DNA from: Spirochaetaceae bacterium
GTDB taxonomy: Bacteria > Spirochaetota > Spirochaetia > Treponematales > Breznakiellaceae
Direction of reading: 5' to 3'
NCBI GenBank assembly: GCA_031255315.1
Contig: JAIRSS010000079.1
Location: forward strand, 1 to 7,248
Length of the DNA: 7,248 bases
The notes under the pieces: generated by a model
The model's input: only the letters and a program-made list of their open reading frames with translations
What the model was told of the DNA's origin: nothing
Database searches by the model: none
Shown: in pieces, positions 1 to 5,380 of the stretch
Numbering within the stretch: position 1 is the stretch's first letter
How the letters are laid out: the number at the start of each line of letters is the position of its first letter
Made by a program: the position numbers and the translations under genes

Positions 1-947
1 ACGAGGGTATGAATTTCGTCGATAAAGAGAATGGCCCGTTGTTTTTTTAGGATCTCTTCCATTACGCGCTTAACCCGCTCCTCAAAATCGCCCCGGTATT
101 TCGTACCCGCCACCAGCGCGCCCATATCCAGGGAAAAAATCGAAAAATCCTTGAGCGTGGGGGGCACGTTCCCCTGAACAATACGCTGGGCAAGCCCTTC
201 GGTGACGGCGGTTTTCCCAACCCCGGAATCGCCAACATGAACAGGATTGTTTTTCATCCGGCGGCAGAGAACCTGCACGGTCCGGTCAAGTTCCGCCTCC
301 CGGCCTATGACCGGCTCCAGCTTGCCTTCCCTCGCCAGGGCGGTAAGGTCCGCGGCGTACCGCTCCAGGACGCTCCGTTTCGGAGCCCCCTGGGAACCTC
401 CGGCTCCCTTTTTCGGGGAACCGCCGGCGGCGGAATCCCCCTCGTCCGGGGCTTCTTCCCGGTTTACGCCGCCTGAGAAATTCACGGGGTTTACCTTCCC
501 AAAGGTGTACATACCGTCCCCTTCGGCCTCCGCGCCGTGGGAGATGCTTTCCAAAAGCTCCAGCCGGGTAACCCCCGCCTTGCGGAGGGAATAGGCGCAG
601 TAATTCCGTTCCTCATCGTAGAGGGATACCAGAATGTCGGCTACATCCAGGGTGTCCTTTTGGGAAGACTGGCTCTGGAGCATAGCCCGTTCCAGAACGC
701 TCTGAAAGCCGACGGTTTGAGTCGGCTCGGTATTGTCCAGCACCGGGATCTTCTGCTCAAAATAGCTTTCCATGCCGTGTTTGATCTGATCCAGATTGGC
801 GCCCGCGCCGGTCAGGATACTCTGGACCTCAGGAAAGGCAAGAGCGGCGTAGAGGATATGTTCAGGAGTAATATACTCATGATTCTGGACTCGCGCTTCG
901 TTATAAGCGGCGTGCATGATCGCCACCACCCGGCGGCTAATTTTCAT
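1..947 (-). CDS. clpA: ATP-dependent Clp protease ATP-binding subunit ClpA, N-terminal part (3' end outside window)
   Basis: This is the first 315 codons of ClpA, the cytoplasmic AAA+ unfoldase that feeds substrates into the ClpP peptidase; the gene runs off the left edge. Residues 1-140 match the Clp N-domain (start [19 protein letters not shown], then [12 protein letters not shown]), the docking surface for ClpS. A Gly/Ser/charged linker follows at about 158-192. The first ATPase domain starts near residue 194 ([20 protein letters not shown], then IGRE). Visible are Walker A GDSGVGKT (239-246), the pore-loop motif GTKYRG (281-286) and Walker B ILFIDE (306-311). The ATG at 947 is preceded by a purine-rich AGGGAGG about 8 nt upstream, which supports this start. 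It lies 65 bp downstream of clpS on the same strand, the usual clpS-clpA order, so co-transcription is likely. The linker looks longer than in Escherichia coli ClpA. The adaptor-type N-domain and the preceding clpS favour ClpA over ClpB or ClpC. Confidence 0.96.
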   Translation of the reverse strand, partial: MKISRRVVAIMHAAYNEARVQNHEYITPEHILYAALAFPEVQSILTGAGANLDQIKHGMESYFEQKIPVLDNTEPTQTVGFQSVLERAMLQSQSSQKDTLDVADILVSLYDEERNYCAYSLRKAGVTRLELLESISHGAEAEGDGMYTFGKVNPVNFSGGVNREEAPDEGDSAAGGSPKKGAGGSQGAPKRSVLERYAADLTALAREGKLEPVIGREAELDRTVQVLCRRMKNNPVHVGDSGVGKTAVTEGLAQRIVQGNVPPTLKDFSIFSLDMGALVAGTKYRGDFEERVKRVMEEILKKQRAILFIDEIHTL

Positions 948-1012
948 TCTCGATATCCCTCCCTGCCTATGCTGCCGGTAAAATCACCGTGTATCAGCCT
1001 GGAAAACGCGGG

Positions 1013-1324
1013 TCACGCTTTTTCCACAATGCACCGGAGCGGAAACTCATGTTCCCTGGCGGTTTCGTGAACCTGGTTCACCTTGGTTTGAGCTATGTCG
1101 TAGGGATAAATTCCTACGATTCCTTTGCCTTTCCGGTGTACGTCCATCATAATGCGGTTTGCGTCTTCAAGGTTTTTATGGAAGATACGCATCAGAATTT
1201 CCACGACAAATTCCATAGTGGTGTAATGATCGTTCAGGAGTATAACCCTGAATTCTTCCGGTTTGTTGAGTTTTTTCTCTTGTTTTGCGGCGGGTTTTAT
1301 CCAGATTCCTGTATCTACCGGCAT
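1013..1324 (-). CDS. clpS: ATP-dependent Clp protease adaptor protein ClpS
   Basis: This is a 103-residue protein, the normal size for ClpS, the N-end-rule adaptor that binds proteins with bulky hydrophobic N-terminal residues and delivers them to ClpA. The family core is clear: LLNDHYTTMEFVVEIL (29-44), MDVHRKGKGIVG (60-71), a TKVNQVH helix and the ending EHEFPLRCIVEKA. The residues that form the amino-terminus pocket in characterised ClpS proteins are present as N31, D32 and H63, with M37 at the gatekeeper position. The unstructured first 22 residues fit the ClpS N-terminal extension. The gene is upstream of clpA in the same orientation, so the two gene products are expected to act together. 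The ATG at 1324 has no recognisable Shine-Dalgarno sequence and sits in a small palindrome; no better in-frame start was found, because the conserved core begins soon after. Confidence 0.96.
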   Translation of the reverse strand: MPVDTGIWIKPAAKQEKKLNKPEEFRVILLNDHYTTMEFVVEILMRIFHKNLEDANRIMMDVHRKGKGIVGIYPYDIAQTKVNQVHETAREHEFPLRCIVEKA

Positions 1325-1341
1325 ATAGTGAGAATACTATA
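1324..1341. promoter_or_regulatory. Inverted repeat at the clpS start with -10-like boxes on both strands
   Basis: TATAGT (1324-1329) and ACTATA (1336-1341) form a perfect 6-bp inverted repeat with a 6-bp spacer. The left arm overlaps the first base of the clpS start codon. On the minus strand, TATAGT (1341-1336) resembles a -10 box ending 11 nt before the ATG, so transcription could begin almost at the start codon and give a leaderless or nearly leaderless mRNA. That would fit the missing ribosome binding site. On the plus strand TATAAA (1338-1343) could be a -10 box for the divergent symporter gene. No good -35 box was found for either direction. A second short palindrome, CTTGT-GTT-ACAAG, follows at 1348-1360. 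Function is inferred from position only. Confidence 0.35.
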
Positions 1342-1457
1342 AAAAATCTTGTGTTACAAGCCGAATACATACGCCGGCGGATGATACAAAACTCCGCCCC
1401 TGAACCGAAGGGCCGCCGTTTGGACCAGATGCAAGTACGAAAAGATTCACGCCGGGT

Positions 1458-2726
1458 ATGGACCCCAATGGATCAATAAAGTATGATTCGTCCATGAAGG
1501 TTTGGATCAAATTCTTAGTTGGTTCCGTGCTGGGTCTAGTTTTGGGGTTTCTGCTTCCCCAGGACAATCAGTTTATCATGGAGTGGCTTGCCTGGATTGA
1601 AGCTCTCGCCATCAGAATAGGGCGCTACGCCGCAGTGCCGGTTCTGTTTTTTTCCATGGTAATAGGTATGTATGAACTGCGTCAGGAGGGCCGATTCTGG
1701 CGCGTGGCGGCGCGGTCTTTCCTGATGATGCTGGTAATCTCCGTATTTGTTATCGCTATGGGAATAGCCGCTACACTGATCTTTCCCCCCGGACGTATTC
1801 CTATCTTAATAGAAGAACAGGTTGAGACGGTTTCCGTTAGCATACCGGAAAGCATCATGGAACTCTTCCCGTCCAATATGTTTATGGCCCTGATAACCGA
1901 TGGGGTGTATCTTTTTCCGGCGTATATCTGCGCGTTTTTTGTGGGCGTCGGCCTTTCTTGCGACCGGACGTATTCCAAACAGGTCGTCTCCCTGGTGGAT
2001 TCCCTGTCCCGGGTTTTTTATCACATTGTCAGCCTCTTTTCGGAAATCCTGTTCCCGGTACTCATTGCCATAAGCGCCTATTGGGCGGTACAGTACCGCG
2101 GGGTCAGCCAATCCGGAACCTTTCGGGATCTGATCCTCCTTTTGGGGGTTTTCAGCGTAATTCTGACCTTCGGCGTCTTTCCCCTGTTCCTCTACTTCTT
2201 GAGACCAAAGATCAATCCCTGGGCGGTGCTTTACGGTTCCCTGGGGCCCGGCATCGCGGCGTTTTTTTCAGGAGATATAAACTTTACCCTGCCGGTCTTG
2301 CTGCGGAATGTGAAGGAAAATCTCGGCGTCCGCCGGCGGGCCAATGCCGTGTGCCTTCCCCTCTTCGCCTCCTTTGGACGAGCCGGCAGCGCTATGGTCG
2401 CGGCGGCGGCGTTCATCGTGATCATCAAGTCGTATTCCAGCCTGGGAATTACTATCGCGGACGCGGCGGCCATCGGCCTCCGGGCCGTGCTCATATCCTT
2501 TCTCCTGGCGCGTCATCCCGGAGACGGGGCCTACACCGCCTTAGCGCTCCTCAGCCTGGGATACAGCCGGGATTTCGAGGCGGGCTACCTCAATCTGAAG
2601 CCGCTGGCTTTCTATCTCATCGCCATTGGAACTTTCCTGGATGTGATGATCAGCTCTTTCTCCACATTCGCCCTGGCAAAACTCTCGGGCTTTCAGGAGG
2701 AAAAGAGCATACGCCACTTCATATAA
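1458..2726 (+). CDS. Divergent dicarboxylate/amino acid:cation symporter (SDF/DAACS family) membrane protein
   Basis: This is a 422-residue multi-spanning inner-membrane protein. Its order of hydrophobic segments and re-entrant loops fits the sodium:dicarboxylate symporter fold (GltP/GltPh type), including a TLPVLLRNVKENLGV segment (277-291) like the HP1-to-TM7 junction of that family. The signature residues are mostly changed. The serine-rich HP1 tip is FFSGDINF (269-276), the TM7 NMDGT motif is GRAGS (307-311), and the HP2 tip is RHPGDGAYT (352-360). In TM8 one Asp (D395) aligns, but the family Arg and Asn positions are I and S. Substrate and coupling ion therefore cannot be predicted, although transport of an organic anion or amino acid is the default. 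The start could be the ATG at 1458 or the one at 1494 (MKVWIKFLVG), which begins directly at the first membrane helix; neither has a good ribosome binding site, and a stop codon at 1401-1403 rules out a longer protein. The gene diverges from clpS and stands alone. Confidence 0.8.
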   Translation: MDPNGSIKYDSSMKVWIKFLVGSVLGLVLGFLLPQDNQFIMEWLAWIEALAIRIGRYAAVPVLFFSMVIGMYELRQEGRFWRVAARSFLMMLVISVFVIAMGIAATLIFPPGRIPILIEEQVETVSVSIPESIMELFPSNMFMALITDGVYLFPAYICAFFVGVGLSCDRTYSKQVVSLVDSLSRVFYHIVSLFSEILFPVLIAISAYWAVQYRGVSQSGTFRDLILLLGVFSVILTFGVFPLFLYFLRPKINPWAVLYGSLGPGIAAFFSGDINFTLPVLLRNVKENLGVRRRANAVCLPLFASFGRAGSAMVAAAAFIVIIKSYSSLGITIADAAAIGLRAVLISFLLARHPGDGAYTALALLSLGYSRDFEAGYLNLKPLAFYLIAIGTFLDVMISSFSTFALAKLSGFQEEKSIRHFI

Positions 2727-3078
2727 GGCGGGGTCTCATTGCCGCCGCGTGAAGCCCGGTATGGCCTTGACGCCGCCTTTGGGAAGGACGCCCCTCAGGA
2801 GAACCGGAGGTTCGTTGTATGGGGGGAAACGGGGCATGAAAACAGCGCAAAACCTGAGGAAGAGGATAAACGGCTGGGGATCCGCTATGACTGAATAAGG
2901 ACAGATAGGCAGGAGAGTTTTCTTTCCGGTTTTACGAAAGACAGGCGCGAAGCAGGGAAAGAGAGCCCGGTAGGGCCGATAGGGATAGAAGGGAGTACTT
3001 GTCTATTCCGGCCTTCTGCCAAAGGTTGTACCAGACTTTTTCTTAACTATTTAATTGGCGCTTGCCGATAATGAGTGA
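2727..3078. other. Gene-free stretch between the symporter gene and rlpA
   Basis: I see no supportable gene in these 352 bp. Just after the symporter stop, GGCGG (2727-2731) can pair with CCGCC (2742-2746), but no T-run follows, so it is a poor terminator. TCTTTC (2921-2926) pairs with GAAAGA (2936-2941) around a 9-nt loop. A short open frame (2749-2898, GTG or ATG starts) ends in a basic peptide of no recognised family. The last 60 bp carry the rlpA promoter candidate and are AT-richer than the rest. Part of this stretch may be decayed coding DNA or a leader region; the sequence alone does not decide. Confidence 0.5.
3026..3055 (+). promoter_or_regulatory. Sigma-70-like promoter candidate for rlpA
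   Basis: TTGTAC (3026-3031) and TTTAAT (3050-3055) match the -35 and -10 consensus at 4 of 6 and 5 of 6 positions, with an 18-bp spacer. The expected start of transcription is near 3062, which gives a short leader of about 17 nt before the ATG at 3079. This fits a monocistronic rlpA. Confidence 0.5.
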
Positions 3079-4122
3079 ATGACAAGGAATGTTGCGTTAT
3101 TATTAATTGGCTTGGGTTTAGCAGGGATATGCGGAGCTCAAGTTCCAGACAGTCAGTTTGGCATTTTTTCTCAGGAAGGGGTTGCATCCTGGTACGGGAT
3201 AGAATTTGGGGGGCGGCCTACCGCTTCGGGGGAGATTTTTACCCCCAACCAGTTAACCGCGGCTCACCCAACCCTTCCCTTTGGGACTATGCTGAAGGTA
3301 ACAAATAAGCACAATAACAAATCGGTTGTTGTGCGGGTGAATGATCGGGGGCCGTTTGTGTCCGCCCGGATCATTGACCTGTCGCAAGGAGCGGCGGAAC
3401 AGTTGGACATGCTCGCTACCGGTACCGCGCCGGTACGGGTGGAAAGTCTTGAAGCCGTCGCTCTGCCTCAGGATACCGGCAGGCCGGCCCGGCCCCCGGA
3501 GCGGGAAATTCTGAGCCCCCCGGCGGAACCGGTTCCACGGGCGAGTATGGCGCGGCCCGGTGCGGGAACGGCGGCGCCTCTGGCGGAACCGGTTCCGCAG
3601 GTAAGTATGACGCGGCCCGGTGCGGGAACTGCGCCAGCTCCCGCGCCCTCGCCCGCCGCGGTCTCGGTGTCCGAAACCCCCGCGCCGGTGGTCTCCGACG
3701 TTTTCTCAAGCCAGCCCGATCCGGGTTTCGACCGGTCGGCCCCGGTCCGAAGAAACCAGCCGGATGCCCCTGCGCCGTCTTCCGTACCGGCATCCGAAGA
3801 AGCCGTCTCATTGGCGGCGGCGCCCGCCGCAAGGGTTCAGCCGGCGGCGGCTTCGCGTCCCCCGGCGACGATCAAACCCGGTATTCCCCCGGCGGACGCC
3901 GGTAAGCGGTACCGCCTTCAGATTGGCGCGTTCAGAGTGCCCCGTCATGCGGTGGATGCTTTTGAACAGTTGCAAAACGTCGGTTTGAATCCGGCGTATG
4001 AGCGGAGCGGCGACTTATACCGGGTGGTGCTTGCGGGAATCAAAGCGGAGGATGTGGAATCCGTAGCCCGAAAGATCGGGGACGCGGGCTTTATGGAAGC
4101 GGTAATCCGGGAGGAACGGTAG
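3079..4122 (+). CDS. rlpA: RlpA-like septal-ring/peptidoglycan protein with DPBB and SPOR domains
   Basis: This is a 347-residue exported protein. Residues 1-20 look like a short signal peptide (MTRN, hydrophobic VALLLIGLGLAGI, then CGA before Q21). The sequence before the cysteine (AGIC) is not a good lipobox, so lipoprotein status is doubtful despite the family name. Residues 34-121 form the RlpA double-psi beta-barrel, with ASWYG, TASGEIF, AAHPTLPFGT, VRVNDRGPF and IIDLSQGAA motifs. E52, H63 and D89 correspond to residues needed for lytic transglycosylase activity in Pseudomonas aeruginosa RlpA, so cleavage of denuded glycan strands is plausible. A linker of about 150 residues rich in Pro, Ala and Ser follows, including a tandem 20-residue duplication. 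Residues 276-345 (KRYRLQIGAF to the C-terminus) are a SPOR domain, which targets denuded septal peptidoglycan. The stop codon at 3076-3078 directly before the ATG fixes the earliest start. The ribosome binding site is weak. A separation or cell-wall remodelling role is inferred. Confidence 0.92.
   Translation: MTRNVALLLIGLGLAGICGAQVPDSQFGIFSQEGVASWYGIEFGGRPTASGEIFTPNQLTAAHPTLPFGTMLKVTNKHNNKSVVVRVNDRGPFVSARIIDLSQGAAEQLDMLATGTAPVRVESLEAVALPQDTGRPARPPEREILSPPAEPVPRASMARPGAGTAAPLAEPVPQVSMTRPGAGTAPAPAPSPAAVSVSETPAPVVSDVFSSQPDPGFDRSAPVRRNQPDAPAPSSVPASEEAVSLAAAPAARVQPAAASRPPATIKPGIPPADAGKRYRLQIGAFRVPRHAVDAFEQLQNVGLNPAYERSGDLYRVVLAGIKAEDVESVARKIGDAGFMEAVIREER
3523..3642 (+). repeat. 60-bp tandem duplication in the rlpA linker
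   Basis: Two adjacent 60-bp units start at 3523 and 3583, each beginning GCGGAACCGGTTCC. They encode AEPVPRASMARPGAGTA and AEPVPQVSMTRPGAGTA (residues 149-165 and 169-185). The match is strong over about the first 50 bp of each unit and then fades. The period is a multiple of three, so the frame is kept, and the repeat lies wholly in the Pro/Ala linker, where length changes are likely tolerated. Confidence 0.85.
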
Positions 4123-4213
4123 TTTTTCGCCGCGCAGAGGTTTCCCATGAGTACCGTGGCGCGGCTAATGTCCAGAAGGTGAATAACAACCATCCAGGAA
4201 AGGCGGCGGCGAA

Positions 4214-4233
4214 CCGGGGGCTTTCGTCCCCGG
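4214..4233. other. GC-rich hairpin in the convergent intergenic region
   Basis: CCGGGGGC (4214-4221) pairs with GTCCCCGG (4226-4233), including one G-T pair, around a TTTC loop. It sits in the 165-bp gap between the converging ends of rlpA and the methyltransferase gene. A second arm pair, GCCGCGC (4129-4135) with GCGCGGC (4159-4165), lies just after the rlpA stop. Neither is followed by a proper T-run on either strand, so they may limit read-through or protect 3' ends rather than act as standard intrinsic terminators. Confidence 0.4.
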
Positions 4234-4287
4234 CGCGTCTGCAAATCAGGCTCTGTACAATACTTCAACCCGATAGCGGAGAATTCG

Positions 4288-5085
4288 TTATTTTTCGAAC
4301 AAACCGTCCCGGTACGCGCTGATATATTCCATGCACATTTCGTCTCTACCCAGGAGAGCTTCGGCGGCATAGATGAGGGCCAGCGTGTCCTTGTCGGTGG
4401 GATCGACGATAGCGCTGTCCATACCCGCGCTCATGCAGAGGATGATGAAACTGCGGTTGATGAATTTTCTGAGGGGAAGCTGAAAGGAGATATTACTGGC
4501 GCCGGAAGTAATATGAACATCAGGACAGCGAGCCTTCACTTTTCTGATGGTATCAAGGACTTTACGGGCCCCTGTTTCCGATGAAGCGAGCATTTCAACC
4601 ACCGGATCAACATAGAGCCTCTCCGGCGCAATCCGGTATTCTTCGGCTTTTTCCAGAATCCGTTCAAACACCTCAAGACGTTTTTCGGCGGAACCGGGAA
4701 TTCCCGTATTATCGCAGAGCAAGACCACGCACCGCCATTCGGTGCCGGCGATGACGGGGAAAATTTTTTCGATTTTATCGCCTTCCATAGAAACAGAGTT
4801 GATTATACCGGGTTTTTTGCAGAGCGTGATTGCTTCGGCAAAAACGTCAGCGTTGGGGCTGTCCAAACAGATGGGGAGGTCCGACTCTTGCTGAACCACG
4901 CCTACCAGCCACCTGAGCGTTTCCAGTTCTTTATCGGGAGGAACCGAAGCACAGACATCCAGATACGAAGCCATACAGTCAGTCTGCTTTTTGGCAATCT
5001 CCCTAATATACTCTTCATTCCTTTCAGCAATGGCGGCGCCGGTTTTGGGAATAGAACCGTTAATCTTTTCTCCAATAAGTATCAT
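4288..5085 (-). CDS. Methyltetrahydrofolate:corrinoid methyltransferase (AcsE/MtgA-like, pterin-binding TIM barrel)
   Basis: This 265-residue protein matches the size of acetogen MeTr (AcsE, about 262). It opens MILIGEKINGSIPKTGAAIA, the family N-terminus. Residues that bind pterin in the AcsE family are at the expected positions: D75 (CLDSPN), N96 (IINSVS), D160 (YVDPVV) and N198 (GASNIS), followed by LRKFINRSFIILCMSAGMDS near the C-terminus. The reaction is methyl transfer between methyl-THF and the cobalt of a corrinoid protein, in the cytoplasm. The segment YLDVCASVPP (41-50) differs from the LDLNVG of AcsE and resembles, from memory, the group that works with glycine-betaine-type demethylation systems. 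Whether it serves acetyl-CoA synthesis or methylated-compound use is therefore open. No corrinoid protein, acetyl-CoA synthase or MttB-type gene is adjacent. The ATG at 5085 has a good GAGGAA site 5 nt upstream. It is convergent with rlpA and divergent from gltS. Dihydropteroate synthase is less likely given the length and motifs. Confidence 0.9.
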   Translation of the reverse strand: MILIGEKINGSIPKTGAAIAERNEEYIREIAKKQTDCMASYLDVCASVPPDKELETLRWLVGVVQQESDLPICLDSPNADVFAEAITLCKKPGIINSVSMEGDKIEKIFPVIAGTEWRCVVLLCDNTGIPGSAEKRLEVFERILEKAEEYRIAPERLYVDPVVEMLASSETGARKVLDTIRKVKARCPDVHITSGASNISFQLPLRKFINRSFIILCMSAGMDSAIVDPTDKDTLALIYAAEALLGRDEMCMEYISAYRDGLFEK

Positions 5086-5107
5086 GTGGATTCCTCAATT
5101 AAGAGGG

Positions 5108-5136
5108 AGATTAGACAACTTCAGGTATTTTGTCAA
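5108..5136 (-). promoter_or_regulatory. Sigma-70-like promoter for the methyltransferase gene
   Basis: On the minus strand a perfect -35 box TTGACA (5136-5131) is followed after 17 bp by TAATCT (5113-5108); TCTAAT (5115-5110) is a better -10 match but with a 15-bp spacer. Transcription would start near 5100, giving a leader of about 15 nt that contains the GAGGAA ribosome binding site. The gene is probably monocistronic. Confidence 0.6.
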
Positions 5137-5316
5137 TCTTTGCGCCAGGAAGCGCGGCAATTCCGATTTCAAACTAACCATGCACGATGATCCGGGTGCG
5201 TATCAACCGGACTAAACAGGCGCCGTCAGTGCGAGTCGCGTATCGGGGCTGCCGGGCGGATAGAGAAGCGGCGCGTACGGCGAAAAACGGTATGGGCGGG
5301 CTCAAAACATACCACA

Positions 5317-5357
5317 TTTCGCTTTACAAAATGCGAAACATCCTGTACTTATATAAC
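5317..5357 (+). promoter_or_regulatory. gltS promoter region with operator-like inverted repeat
   Basis: TTTCGC (5317-5322) and GCGAAA (5333-5338) are a perfect 6-bp inverted repeat with a 10-bp spacer. The spacer contains TTTACA (5323-5328), a possible -35 box. Possible -10 boxes are TATATA (5350-5355) and TATAAC (5352-5357), at spacings longer than ideal (21-23 bp), or the weaker TACTTA (5346-5351) at 17 bp. A repressor or activator binding to the repeat would cover the -35 region, so regulated expression of gltS is plausible. The ribosome binding site AGGAG (5369-5373) is 7 nt before the ATG. Confidence 0.45.
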
Positions 5358-5380
5358 TAACTTAGTAGAGGAGACAATTT

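Noticed and set aside
1958..2752. Plus-strand 264-codon open frame overlapping the symporter gene in another frame
   Set aside because: The translation is rich in Arg, Gly and Pro with no membrane segments or motifs, whereas the overlapping frame gives a coherent multi-spanning transporter.
2749..2898. Possible 45-49 residue gene ending in a basic peptide
   Set aside because: It has no ribosome binding site at the long starts, no recognised family, and no context; the best internal start leaves only 20 residues. Kept only as part of the spacer description.
4214..4233. Considered as an intrinsic terminator for rlpA
   Set aside because: The stem is good, but no T-run follows on either strand, so it was listed as a hairpin of unknown role.
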